Shown here piece after piece: positions 48,220 to 60,290 of a stretch of DNA of 64,000 bases. Under the pieces are notes generated by a model, which saw nothing but the letters and a program-made list of their open reading frames with translations, did not search any database and was not told the DNA's origin. Positions within the stretch are counted from its first letter, which is position 1; the number at the start of each line of letters is the position of its first letter. This DNA is from Magnolia sinica (Eukaryota; Streptophyta; Magnoliopsida; Magnoliales; Magnoliaceae): positions 52,047,528-52,111,527 of the forward strand of contig NC_080587.1 of NCBI RefSeq assembly GCF_029962835.1, read 5' to 3'. The position numbers and the translations under genes were made by a program.

Positions 48220-48870
48220 GACGAGTCTTTGAATGAGGATATATTGCTGGATAAAAAATCTGCCGCTACCAAAATCATATAGCGGCAGATGTAAATTATC
48301 CGCCACTATATGGTCAAGTACAATAAAAAATAAATGGTGGGAATGATTCTGTTGGCGGGAAAAATGCCGGTAAGCTTTATAGTGGCATATAGCAGTATCC
48401 ACCACTACAGAATTTAATAATACCAAAATGCTGAAGCGCACCACCTGACAGGGCTTCGAATGAGGATTTTTCGAAGGATACAAACATCCGCCATTATAGG
48501 GTTGGCTACAACTGAAAAATAAATGGTGGGAACGATGTTGTTGGCGGGAAAAGGTAGCGATAAGTTTTATAGTGGCGGATATCTAATGCCTTCCTCGGTA
48601 GTTTGGTGTTGTTGAATGATAGATGGCAGCGGAAAAAATCTCTACCGCAATAACACTCAGAATTAATAACAGTCAGTCGCCAGAACAAGCTATACAACCG
48701 CGGATTATCTATCTGCCACTATATTCAGCTTGTTTAAGGCGGTCATAGAAATCTCTATAAAACGGCTGATTACATATCCATCACTAATTTGGCTTTATGT
48801 ATTTTTTATTGTAGCCAAAGATAATATCCGTCGATAGTGACTGCTGCTATAGGTCACTTTTATTGTAGTG
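48220..48870. repeat. CACTA subterminal repeats and right terminus
   Basis: Two diverged units of about 200 bp (48222-48450 and 48453-48600) share GAATGAGGAT, AAATAAATGGTGGGAA, GTTGGCGGGAAAA and TTTATAGTGGC. The end is TTTTATTGTAGTG at 48870. Confidence 0.75.
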
Positions 48871-49660
48871 TATCATCAAAATATACCACAATTAACCATG
48901 ACTATACGATGGCTGGACAATTAGTTCATGAATGTTCCAAGGGTGGGTTTCAATTGCATTGTTTCTTAGAACTGGTTATTGGATTCAATTATAATAGACT
49001 ACAATTCTTGGAACAGCACTATTTGGGCCTTTCATGTCCGCAAGTTTTGCCATGGTTCAATGATTTAAATAATTAATATTTTACTGTTACATTAGACAAT
49101 AGAAAGGCAAAATAAAATAGCCAGGACCGTGGGGAAGTTTAAAGAATAGACCATAAGGCCCATCACATCAACCGTTTGAATAGGTGGCCATAGGAGCACT
49201 AGTACAAACTGCAAAATGAACATACTGTACAAGCTATTGGTCCAAGCATTACATAATACCTCATCGAATATTCCATGCAAGAAAGTGACAACCACATCTG
49301 ATATCTAAATTACAAACAAAAGGTAAGTATTCTTTCTGGCATTTATGGTCGAATCCTATAAAAGTCTCATTGACAAGATTGATGTGATAACATCACCAGT
49401 TTTAACAATTGGTGACCCATCCACACATGCTAGTTAGGGTAAACCAGCACTCTCCAAATCCTACTCATCCAACTAGTCCCTATGAAGTGGACAGCCAAGA
49501 TGAAATGGAAAGCCGTCCAAATTCACCGGCCAAAATCATAAGATAAAAATAGATGAAGATTTCAGGCATACGCATGTACAAAATAGAGTCCGCAATTTGA
49601 CAGTCGAGACTTCCAATTCTGGCCACGTGTACTGTGTATAAGATGCAAGCATTTGTTAAA
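48871..49660. other. no gene recognised
   Basis: No repeat end or protein family could be supported in this stretch. Confidence 0.4.
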
Positions 49661-49663
49661 TGG

Positions 49664-50378
49664 TGATGGACCAACATCATCATCTAGCCCAAGGTTTATT
49701 CGTAGATATTTCCAACGAAGGCAGGCCGAAGGGTGAACACTGTCACACAAGCATTACTGGCAGCAGACAGAGATTTCGACGCGATGTATAAAAGTTCTTC
49801 CATTTCCTAGTTTCCAGTGCTACAAGTAGGTGGAGCAATAATAACTATTTTTTCGTGAAAAAATGGTGATGGAGAAGACCATTTGAATCGCCATTTAGCC
49901 CAAGGTATATTCATAGACATTTCCGAAGATGAAGGGCTGAAGGGTGATCTTACACAAACTTTACCTGCAACAGATAGATTTGGACGTGATGCGTAAAAGT
50001 TCTCCTGTTTCCAAGTTTATCAGTGCTAAAAGTAGGTGTAGCAATAATAGTCATTATTTTTTGTGAAAATTTCTTTCTATGAATTGAAATCTGTACTCTA
50101 AAATCGATTTTCTAAATGAAAAGATAAAAGGCCTGCCCCTTTATCAGCGAACTGGAGCATTTTATCAGCTAGAAATGATCTGATGCAGGCAGTTGTTTAG
50201 TAAGAGTAGGTGTAGCAATAATAGTTATTATTTTTTGTGAAAATTTCTTTCTATGAATTGAAATCTGTACTCTAAAATCGATTTTCTAAATGAAAAGATA
50301 AAAGGCCTGCCCCTTTATCAGCGAACTGGAGCATTTTATCAGCTAGAAATGATCTGATGCAGGCAGTTGTTTAGTAAG
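49664..50378. repeat. two layers of tandem duplication
   Basis: An older duplication of about 200 bp pairs 49664-49862 with 49863-50070 (both start ATGGTGATGGA, contain TAGCCCAAGGT and end in GTGGAGCAATAATA-type sequence). A recent one of exactly 174 bp pairs 50031-50204 with 50205-50378, with only one difference noticed (TCATTATT versus TTATTATT). Confidence 0.88.
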
Positions 50379-50538
50379 CGTATGATTCAATTAGTTGTAT
50401 AAACACTTGAGGTAGTGCAATCATTCATACTGTCCGTCGATGGGAACCTATTATTTGTAGACAATAATCCCAGATAACACTAATTGTCTCATCATAATTA
50501 GAAGTGGATTCCCTCTCACTAATTGTCTTATCATAATT

Positions 50539-50959
50539 GGAAGCGGATTCCCTGGTAGATATCCCTGGTGGCAGGTGCTATGGGCCCACTGTTGTCTATG
50601 TGTTATATATCCATGCCTGTCCGTTTTGCCAGCTCATTTTAGGGCATGAGCCCCAAATAGCATATTCAAAGCTCAAGTGGACCACGCCACTGGAAACAGT
50701 GGGGATAATGACACACACACCGTCAAAACCTTCCTAAAGCCTACCTTGTTTATTTGCCATCTCATAAGGATGAAGGGAATACACAAATATCAGCTTGATT
50801 CAAAACTGTTATGGCCCAAAAGTTTTTAATGGTGAGACTATTTCTTATTGTGTGGTCTACATGAGCCGATGAAATGGACATACGGTGTCAATAATACATC
50901 ATGGTGGGCTTCATAGCCATAGTGTCCCCAGTGTTAGGGTCACCAGGCAATCCACTTCC
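50539..50959. mobile_element. Mutator-like MITE with 9-bp target duplication
   Basis: Terminal inverted repeats start GGAAGCGGATTCCCTGGT and, in reverse, GGAAGTGGATTGCCTGGT. Flanks ATCATAATT (50530-50538) and ATCATAATC (50960-50968) are a 9-bp duplication with one mismatch, typical of Mutator-like elements. Subterminal arms continue to pair for well over 100 bp. No protein is encoded. A partial copy of the left flank and TIR head lies just upstream at about 50485-50516. Confidence 0.85.
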
Positions 50960-50968
50960 ATCATAATC

Positions 50969-51689
50969 ATCAGGCATTATCCAAATTAATTGGGTGGTCT
51001 ACATGAATCCTGTTTTGGCCATTCCACCTTATCAAGGGCCCTACCTTCCGTTAGATCGTAGGTATAACTAATTGTCAATTGGCCCTCAGAAATTATCTTA
51101 CTCAAAAGATGTTATGGTGTGGGCCCACGTGGTGTTTGTATGACATCTAACCCACCCAAATGGTGCATCCAGTCATTTCAATCCTACAGACTAAAAAGAA
51201 AAAAAAATAAAAAAAGGAAAAAACCATTCCAACTACCATGCGGGCCATGCCAAAGAGAACAGTATACACCAACCAAAACCCCCCAAATTTTAGTGTGGCC
51301 TACATGTATGATTATTAGTTTGTGTATATCACGGTGTGATGACACTATAGGAAAATTTTATTTATTTATTTTTTTCATAAAATTTGGTGCAACCAAAACA
51401 CGCCCTTAGCTAAATTCTTCTTCTTTTCTTTCTGCCATTAACTATAAGACAGATTAGATGTCATAAACAAACAACATTTTTAGAGAATTGCTTGACTCTA
51501 TCACTTATTTTTAGATCAACAAAAGGTATATTAGAGCCTGTTTCGCAACTCTCATGAGCTACTCAAATGAGAGCAGAGAATTAGCAATTTTTCTTTTTAA
51601 TTTCTTGTATTACATTTAGAAAAACACTTTCTCATAACTAATTTTTTTAATTTGATATAAGCATGTTTGATAAAAATATGCAAATAAGA
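50969..51689. other. partial foldback-family repeat and unassigned sequence
   Basis: 51110-51350 contains GGTGTGGGCCCACGTGG and a reverse-type TAGTGTGGCCTACATG, giving a degraded foldback copy. The rest was not assigned. Confidence 0.4.
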
Positions 51690-52530
51690 GTTGTCTTTCA
51701 AGGGTAGCCCATCATGTGGGGCCAACCTTGAAGTGAGTCACCCATCACGTGAAGCTCATCTTGATGTGAGTCATTCATTATTAGGGGCCAACTTTAAGGT
51801 AAATCATCCATTATGTGGGGCCCACCTTGATGGGTCATCCATCATGTGGGGCCTCCATGGATGTGGGCCGTCCATCATGTTAGACATTAGATATGGATTG
51901 TGCATCATGTAGGGCACACCTTTAATGTAGATTATCCACCATGAGGGATCAACTTCAAAGTATGCCATCCATCATGTAGGGTCCACCTTGGATATGAGCC
52001 CTTTATCATTAAGGGTCAAACTTTGATGCGCACCATCCATTATGTGGAGCCCACCTTGATGTAGGCCATCCATCATGCAGGGCCTACCTAAGATTTGGGT
52101 CGTCCATCATGTCACACATTAGATGAGAATCGTCCATCATGTTGGTCCCACCTTCAAATACGGACCATCCATCATTTGGGGCCCAACTTTGAAATAGACC
52201 TTTCATCATGCAGGCTGCCTTAGATGTGGGTCATTCATCATTAAGGGTCAACACCTTTAATGGGGAGCATCCATTGGTGGGGGCCACACTGATGTGGGTC
52301 GTACATCATGCGGGGCTCACCTTGGATGTGGACCATCCATCTTGTCAGACATTTGATGTGAATGTCCATTATGTGGGGCTCACTTTTATTATGGACCATC
52401 CATCATGTGGAGCCCAACATTGAAGTAGGTTGGCTATTATGCAGAACCCCACTTTGAAATGGGTCGCCCATCATACAAGGCGCACGTTGGATGTAGGTCA
52501 TTCATTCTTAAGGTCCCACCTTTCATGTGG
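51690..52530. repeat. minisatellite of about 32-36 bp units
   Basis: About two dozen diverged units with a core CCATCATGTGGGGCCCACC followed by TTGATGTGGGTC. Unit length varies from about 32 to 36 bp. The frames crossing it encode only repeat peptides, so they are not genes. Confidence 0.85.
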
Positions 52531-53309
52531 ATTGTCTGTTAGAGTACATCCATAGGTTTTTCACGGACATAAAATGGATCATATGCGAATAGACAGACGC
52601 ATCCACGGACATAAAATATAGTCCTAGCCAAATAACTTAAGAAAAACCTAATCAATGCTGGACTAGATCTATCGATTCATCCATCGGCTATTAGAGTACA
52701 TCCATAGGTTTTTCACACCACTTTGGATTTGGTGATAAAGTTTTTTATTTTTGTAGATTCAAGATTTATTTTTAGGCAAGTTTTTCTCACTTTATAACTG
52801 AATGGGGCTATAGTCCAGGTCCAAATAAACTTATTACTTGGATCATTGCTTTGAAGATTTTCAATTTAACAATGTTGAAATCAATACCGTCTTAGTATAA
52901 CCATTTAACAAAGTGTTGGATTCTAATCTATTATCTTTATTTTTATAAGTATTTTCTAGTATTATTTAAACGAGTTTGTTATCCATTTAGATAACCACAT
53001 CCTCAAGATGTGGCCTACACCACCTCTTATCTAATGGCACATGCCCATGAGATCTTTTGGATGCTGGTGGTCTAAAGTACCCAATCAACATATGGAGATA
53101 TAGTCCACATCAACAGTATCAACATCAATATTTTTAGCATCTTCTGATTCCATAAAAACTTCTTTAATACTGAATTGCTATGTTTGTTTATGTATTCCAT
53201 TATTTTCTTTCGAGTCTCAAGAGTAAAATTAAGACATACTCTTGCATTTTTTATCCATATACTTTATGATTTTCTTTCACATTTCAAGGATAAAGAAATA
53301 GAGAGCTAG
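52531..53309. other. unassigned, with a short direct repeat
   Basis: TTAGAGTACATCCATAGG and the following TTTTTCAC occur at about 52540 and again at about 52691, about 150 bp apart. No gene is seen. Confidence 0.45.
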
Positions 53310-54310
53310 CGATGTTCTTGGGGGGGGGGGGGTAAATAGGAAAATGTCAAATAATTGAAATAAATGCAGAATATGTAAAGAATATAAAAATCTCAATCGC
53401 TTTAATATTAAAACCTTGATTCTAAATAATTCTTAAGACAACTTTTACTTAAATATTAGGCAGAACAACCTTATTTCATGAATGTCTTTAAAATCAATAT
53501 TTCAAACTAGCAAGCGAATATAAAAGATTACAACATTTACCATAAGAATGAAATAATAACTAACATTTAATCACCAAAAAAAAAAAAAAAAACATTCACC
53601 ATACGACATAAGGAGTTATAGTGGTTTGATGCTTAAAATAACTACACCTACTCCGCTCCCAAAATTACATCCTCATAAATTTGGTTTTTACTATAATAAG
53701 GTTTTCACAAGGTCATCTTAACAACCTGATACAGTTCCTTGTGATTTTCATTCGTTATCACAATAAAAAACGCTTTTGTGATTTTCATGGGCTAACACAA
53801 ATAGAAACCCTATCGAGATTTTCATAGGCTATCTCAGATAAAATTCACTGAAATTTTCATAGGCTATATCGGAAAAACTTAAAATGAAAATACAATAAAT
53901 GTACTTATCTTCAAATGGAGATTTGAAGACGTGGTAGAAGCTTATAGCAGAAGAACTTCTTTCTCGAACACAATTGGCGCAATGTTCAATTAGATAGAAA
54001 AAGTCTAGGGTTCTTAACATTCACAAGAATAATCACATTAATAATTCGGTATCCAACCAAAACTCTAATGTACTGTAAAATAGATATGACATATTACATT
54101 CATGACTCAATTAATGTTAAAAAACTTTTCAACTAAAGATGATTAAACTGAACTTAATATTAAAATTCATGAAGTAACTAGCATCTAGGTTTCAAAAATA
54201 CTAAATATTCAAAGTGTCTAACTCTCAACTTTTCTTCTGAAACTACCTAAGATTATAGAAATCTTCTTTAAAAAAATTTTAAAATTCAACTCAAAATTTT
54301 AAATTTTTAA
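53310..54310 (-). repeat. SIRE-like LTR remnant
   Basis: Read on the minus strand it ends ATTTTCCTATTTA followed by a C run (plus-strand G run near 53320-53333), the same kind of end as the LTR at 5301-6424. Four units of about 37 bp with GATTTTCATRGGCTA (53740-53880) lie inside. The other LTR end and any internal region were not found. Confidence 0.55.
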
Positions 54311-54627
54311 CTCAAATTGAAAGAATTTTTCTATGGAAAGCCCCCAACCCCCAGCCTAAATTCTACATTATCTTCAATGTATGAAATATATGCAATATAA
54401 ACAAGATGAGAACAACAAAATAAAGAGCAAGTGAAAACAATTACTTGAAGGATGACTTGTATGGGAGCGAACTTCCAAGATTGGTACTTTAACAACTAAA
54501 ATTTATAAACAAAATATTATAGTCGACCAAAAAAAATTAAATCCTAAGAAAGCAAGGGAAAATATCTCCATCAGATTAGGAGATCAATCCTATTACACAG
54601 GATCTTCCAAAGGTATGGACATGTGCT
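54311..54627 (-). mobile_element. fragment of Athila-like internal sequence
   Basis: Words such as CCCCCAACCCCCAGCC, AAATTCTACATTATCTTCAATGT and ACAATTACTTGAAGG parallel the internal region of the neighbouring element at about 56890-57010. It has no PBS. It may be the relic of an adjacent related copy. Confidence 0.4.
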
Positions 54628-56015
54628 TGTTCACAACCCCAAGTGTAGGGTCGCAATGTAGTAATAATCTCGGTAAGACCGAGGTCGAATCCACATAAAC
54701 TGAAATTTGTGTGTTTCTTAAATTAACTAGAAGTAGAAACAAAAGAAGATGTGAAACTAATTTTGAAGTATTTGAGAGAGTAATGGTGAATAGAGTAATT
54801 AAAACTAAGAATTTAAAGGTGAGAACTAGGGTGCCAAGGATCCACTTATACTGATCAGGGAGCCCTCTTACTTGATTCAAGTAACACAATTAAAATTGGA
54901 TTCCTATCCTATCCAATTGGAAAATATATTAATAAAACTAAATCTGAACTTTCATTGACATAATTCTCAATGAAGGAGAACTCTAATAATTGGCAAGGAT
55001 TTCATCACCAAACCATGCTCATGAGATAATGGCAAACAACAAGATTCACCAATCTCATAATCTCAAAGCAGGAGAATTGTGAAGATTATGAAGGATTCCA
55101 TCACCCTACTATGAAGAAGGCATAAGATCTCCCTGATCTCTACAAGTAGATCCTCTGAATCCCTAGTTTCCCTTCCCTGAATTCTTTAAGTTTTAGATAA
55201 TTATTCCATCATTATTCCTCAAATTACACCAAGGGACGATGGTGAAGAACATGACTTACTAATTTCATAATCTCAAATTAAGAAAAGAAGATACTCAAAT
55301 TAGAACCCATGGAATTCAATATAAACATGAATCAAAGCAATAGAAACATCTCATCATGCCACAAGCTTCACCTCTTAGCCCTATCTAAGAGGTTTAGCCC
55401 ACCGTAGACATGATTGGGCCAAAGTCTCTTAAGAAAAATATGAAAACAACTAAGGAAGAAGAAGAAAAACTCTTGGCGACAGCTTCTCCACTCTTTTTCT
55501 CCACTCCTTAAACCTTAGAAGATGCCTTGGAGCATCCTGTGGAGTCCTATTTATAGTTGTGGAACTCTAACTTTTGCACCTGGTTGGAAAACTCTAGAAA
55601 TCATCTCAAATTTACGTAGTTTGCTAAAATAGATTTAACTCTACGCAGTTTTTCAAAATAAACTTTACTCTGCACAATTTCACAGAATGACCTAGAGTTT
55701 CAAAATATGCTTTTTCAGGATGATTTCAAGATTCCTTTTATTCACTTCGAACCTTCGAATTTTTTATTCTTTTCATTCCTTACTTGGTTTTCTTGGATCT
55801 TTAGCATTTGAATTCTTTAATCTTAGTCTCCTAAGATCTATCCCTTGCCTTAGTGATTCTTGAACATCAAATTCATGCTTTTAGCAACCTTTTCAATTCA
55901 AACTCTTAAATTCACCTAGCAACATAAACATGAGTAAAATAGAACATTAAGCATTATCATGTTCATAAAACCAAGATATAAATGTGGGATAATATGCAAT
56001 ATTTGATCCTCAACA
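54628..56015 (-). repeat. 3' LTR of the Athila-like element
   Basis: On the minus strand it starts TGTTGAGGATCAAATATTGC and ends GGGGTTGTGAACA, about 1.39 kb. The end positions were set by homology to the solo LTR at 8663-11291. Confidence 0.8.
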
Positions 56016-56024
56016 CAATCCACA

Positions 56025-56041
56025 ACTAGCATTTTGCTAGT
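56025..56041. promoter_or_regulatory. perfect hairpin beside the polypurine tract
   Basis: ACTAGCATTTTGCTAGT has a 7-bp perfect stem and a 3-base loop. It lies next to the degenerate purine tract GTTGTGGATT just inside the 3' LTR. A similar stem near the tract is a recurring feature of Athila/Tat elements as far as recalled. Confidence 0.55.
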
Positions 56042-56049
56042 CCTGAGTA

Positions 56050-57610
56050 AAGTATGCGTGAAATGAATCTCAATGCTTAATGTTCAAAACCTCACTAGGA
56101 AAACAATCTTTTGTACACTCAAGTATAAATGAGTAGAATTAAGATACGAAAGTGGGGTTTTAAAAAACTTAGAGTCGAACCACATAAGCAACCAATCAAG
56201 TAAATTATTTGTCCATTAAATCAAGTATAATTTGCATATCAAGTTTTTCAATGTGCTCAGTGAAAATCAACTTACTTCCTATATGAATACTATTAGTTCA
56301 TCATGTTAGCCATACTCATCACTTCAAGATCAGTTTGAAACTCAAGTACCGATTCCGAACTTATCCCATTTTCCTTCTTTTTTTAGTCTTTGATTTTATA
56401 TCAAAGGTTAATTTTTTATTCATTCTTTTTATTTTTACATTCTTTTTCATATTTTTACATTTATTTTTATTCTTTTTCATGACCTCCTTGTCGATCTGCT
56501 TTTTTTTTTTTTTTTTTTTTTTTTAACTGGTTCTTTTTTTCTTTTAAGGTGGATAAAATTCTTTAGACTCGATTCTCACCATCTATCAATGATTCACATA
56601 CTAACAATTAGAACCTTCAGCATATCTTACAGAAGAAAAATTGAATGTATCTTATAATTTAGATTAACATGATATTCAAACTATCTCTTAATCAATTGAG
56701 CGTAAGAACTTAGGTGATAGATTACTTAGTTGATCAAACTTTAACAATTCAAAATTCAATCTCTATTTTTTAGTATACCCAACACATTCTTAAGTACACA
56801 ATTTATCGCTTCCTAAACAGATTTCAACTTGAAACATTGAAAATTTTTAAAAATTTTGCTCAAAACTGAGAAAACACTAATTAATCCACCTAATTCCTCA
56901 TCCCCAATTGAAAAATCTACATTGTCCTCAATGTGAAAGAAATAAGCATGTAATGGAAAAACGAGAATGAAAAGAGAAGGAAAGTGATGGAAAGGTAATA
57001 CTTGAAGAAGGAAATTTGAGGCTTTTTGAATAGTCTCAGTGTGAAGATGGGTTAGCACAAAAATTAAACCAACAGAAAGCAAACTATCCTAAACAATGAA
57101 AAGCAAACTATCTTAAACAGCAGAAATCAAACTATCCTAACTGGTGAAAAGTAAACTATCCTAATCTTAAATTCATTGAAAGCAATAAACGTAATTAGGA
57201 AAACAGGAGAAAGCTACTTAGTCATGACGCAAGGTTCCTCCTCCGGTTAGTATCTTGATAAAATTCTCAGTAAGTTTCGTAACAAGATAATCCAAAAGTC
57301 CTTTTTACAATAGGCTTAGATGCCCTAGAGCATGATTTTCCAAAGAAATTTGTGGACCTCAGCATAAAGTTTCCTTTTAATCTCCTGAGGTGTCCAAAGT
57401 ACATATGATTCACCCGAAACAGAGAAAGTTTCAGAGTTAGTGTAACATGGTGAATCAGAGACTACAAGTAGAAAAAATTCAGAGAAATTCTCAGTAGATG
57501 ATGTAGTCTAAATATATTCTGAAGTTTCAGGCTTCGGTTCAACTTTCAACTCCTCTTCCCTTAATGGTAAACATTTAAGATCTGTGGAAGGAGAGGCTTC
57601 AAAATAAGGG
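56050..57610 (-). other. non-coding internal part of the Athila-like element
   Basis: AT-rich, with a long T run at 56500-56524 and repeated AAACTATCCTAA words near 57080-57160. The position is where env-like or pol sequence would be. None was recognised. Confidence 0.45.
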
Positions 57611-57615
57611 TTCTC

Positions 57616-58210
57616 TTAGTCAGAAACAACCATCGATGTATTGTTTTGCAAGGCATCTATTATTTCTTTTATTATGGGACCATTTAAATCTACAAAGTGT
57701 GCCAAGCAATCTTTGAAATATTTAGTTGAAAAGAGTTCATTCACCACATCGAGATCTGTGATGATATGCCCAATAACTCCTTTATCTTTTTCGAGAGTGA
57801 AAATGAGCATACTCTCTTATTTTTTTCTCAAGGTGGGATGAAGTCACCACCGAGTATGTCTCTTCTTAACCTAAGTAAACCTGTTCAAGATCACTAGGCA
57901 AATATTTCAAGTCAAGTTTTAATGTCTTGAAGCTAGACGGTAGAGGCATTACATCAGTTTAGGGCAAATTGTCAAATTGTGGCCTCCACTGATTAACTTC
58001 AAGTACCGACGCAGTTTTAAGCATGACATCTATCCCCCTAATCGTGTCATCATCTAAATCAGGGGAGTGGGCCAAACATGTCTCAAGAGGGTTAGAGTAT
58101 ATAATCCGGAGTGCTCTATCTTTCACGAATGAGTCAATCATGTTAGTGTCGTGGGCCTCGTCATTATCCTCTGCCTGTTTGCTCATATTAAAAAAAATAT
58201 TGAGCTCCAA
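57616..58210 (-). pseudogene. post-protease linker with two similar segments
   Basis: The frames 58210-57959 and 57810-57616 share a pattern around CLAHSPDLDDDTIRGIDVML and CLAHFVDLNGPIIKEIIDAL. The first also has VNQWRPQFDNLP, as found between protease and RT in Athila-like polyproteins. The two could be an old duplication. Confidence 0.5.
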
Positions 58211-58596
58211 TGTTATATTTTAGAAAGATAAATTCATGACTCCATTCCTATAATTAATGATTGCATTTGATGTAGTAAGGAATGAGCGACCAAGAATGAC
58301 GGGAATTTGAATGCTCATATCCACGATGAGTTAAGTATGTAGGACAATAAAATCTATTGGATAATAGAATTTGTCAACCTGGACCAACACTCCTTAATGA
58401 TCCCTCTCGGTACACGAACTGATCGATCAATAAGTTGTAATGTGGTCCGGGTGAGTTTTAATTCACTTAGGTCCAGTTGTTCATAAATCAAGTAATGAAT
58501 CAGATTAACACTCACCCCCAAGTCAAGAAGTGCACGCTCAATTCGGTAGTTCCCAATTACACAAATGATGGTTGGACTACTGAGGTCTTTGTACTT
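58200..58596 (-). pseudogene. Athila-like protease region
   Basis: On the minus strand, IERALLDLGVSVNLIHYLIY matches the LLDLGASVNLLP-type protease site of Athila-like elements, then LDLSELKLTRTTLQLIDRSV and a GVVEDVL-like GIIKEC segment. Stops occur soon after. Confidence 0.75.
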
Positions 58597-60290
58597 TTAT
58601 GGCATGTCTTGCTTGAGGATGGCACTCACTTTTTCTGTCAGAAAAATTCTCTGCTGAATAGTCTGCCATCTCTTGGTAGTGCATAGATCTTTCAGAAATT
58701 TGGCGTATGAAGGGATTTGTTTAATGGCTTCAAGTAGATGGATGTTGACCTTTACTTTCTTAAGCTCCTCTAGAATATCCTGAGAGTTTGATAGAGGTTT
58801 TGGTGCAGTCAACCATTGATGGAATGGAGCAATCAGCTTGCCTTGAGGTTCCGGTTTTAATCTATGTAGAGTAATGCTAGGTCTATCATCCGTGTATTCT
58901 TCCGGGTCCTTAGACTTTTCAATCTTGACCGGAATAGATTTGTCAATTATTTTACCACTTCTAAGATTGGTGATAGACTTAGATTGTTCTACATATTGAT
59001 TTGAAGAGCTTGGTTCACTAATTTCATATTGCGGTTTAGGATTGGGGAGAGGTTGACCCGGAAAGATCTCTTTCTCTCCACTCAAAAATTTTGTCTCACA
59101 CCCTTGTATAGCCTTTAAAAGGTCTTGAATGGCCTGCATTATACTCTGGTTGAAAAGCTCTTGATTTTGAAGGTGTTTTAAGACTGGATCCTCTTGAAGG
59201 TTCTCTTGATTCAGGAATTGGTTAGGGAAACCTTGAGGAGTAGTTGTTTATCCATTCCTCCAGCTGGAGTTGAATGTATTTGAGGTGGGTCCACTGAAAG
59301 GTCTTTGGTATTTGTTCATGGCATTTGACTGCTCATTCAGAATTTCTTAAAAAGCAGGTATTGTTAGACAATTTTCATTTGTATGTATGTTGCAAGCGTA
59401 AATACCGCAAACTTCTTTCTTAGCCTTATCCTTCTATTGTTCCATGCCCACGACTCTTCTTGTGAGATTGGCCACCCTTGCAACTCAAGTTATCTTCTTC
59501 TTTTATAGCATACATTCCTCCCATTTCCTTTAATTGAGTAAGCTTAGAAGTTGTGGGTTTTAGAGAGATGTCCCATGATTGTGCGTTTTCAACAAGTCTA
59601 TCTAAATAATTGCACACATCATTGAGATCTTTGTTTACGAATTCCCCATTATACATCATCTTGACCAATTGGCGCATAGAAGATGTCAGTTCATCGTAAA
59701 AGAAATTTGTAATATGCCATGTTTTAAAACCGTGTTGTGGGTGACAAGATCCTTGAACCGCTCCCAACATTAGAAGAATGTTTCATCTTCATTTTGAGCG
59801 AAGTTCATGATTGACTTTCTGAGGGTGTTCGTTTTATGATATGAGAAAAATTTCTTAGTGAACTCTCTTGTCATGTCATTCCATTTGCCAATTGATTATG
59901 GACGTAGTGAGTGTAACCACGTCTTGACCTTTTCTTTTAAGGAGAAGGAAAAGAGTTTCAGCCTGATCGTGTCCTCAGACACATTACGAAAGTATAAAGT
60001 GGTTATTATCTCATCAAACTCTTTAAAGTGTAGATATGGATTTTCATATTCAAGTCCATGAAATTTTGGAAGGAGTTAGATCACTTCCAGCTTTATGTTT
60101 TGCATTCTCTGGAAAAACCATATAGGAAGGTGTACTCACCCCCGCCGGTTATAAATAATCTCGTAAAGTATGAGCGGGGGTGGTTGATGCACCTCATTCT
60201 TATCATGGATTTCCTCAACCCTAAGTTGAGGATTTGGAGGTTGATTGGCCGGTTGATTAGCAACCATAACTTCAGTTAACTCCGTGGATC
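58597..60290 (-). pseudogene. Athila-like gag, broken
   Basis: From right to left: LRKSIMNFAQNEDETFF and CWERFKDLV (about 59880-59770), then FYDELTSSMRQLVKMM and LDRLVENAQSWD (59770-59426), then a long C-terminal frame (59139-58597) with LTAPKPLSNSQDILEELKK, VNIHLLEAIKQIPSYAKFLK and CTTKR. These are the conserved blocks of Athila-type gag. Breaks lie near 59760, 59420 and 59140. Confidence 0.83.

Larger units (their letters stand above)
42897..48870. mobile_element. CACTA-like element, right end present, split by copia
   Basis: The right end at 48870, read in reverse, starts CACTACAATAAAAGTGACC, a typical CACTA terminus. Subterminal repeats of about 200 bp, with ATAGCGGC, GGTGGGAA and GCGCACCACCTG words, occupy 48220-48700. 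One matching unit lies at 43310-43413, left of the copia element. The left terminus was not found, so the true left limit is unknown; 42897 is only the edge of element C. No transposase was recognised. Confidence 0.65.

Noticed and set aside
50537-50737. Plus-strand 66-codon frame
   Set aside because: Lies inside the MITE arm and has no protein family match.
51691-52423. Frames encoding repeated His/Pro/Cys peptides
   Set aside because: Translation of the minisatellite. Unit lengths are not multiples of three throughout.
51690-52530. Possible CRISPR-like array
   Set aside because: Units are contiguous with no unique spacers, lengths vary, and the context is eukaryotic.
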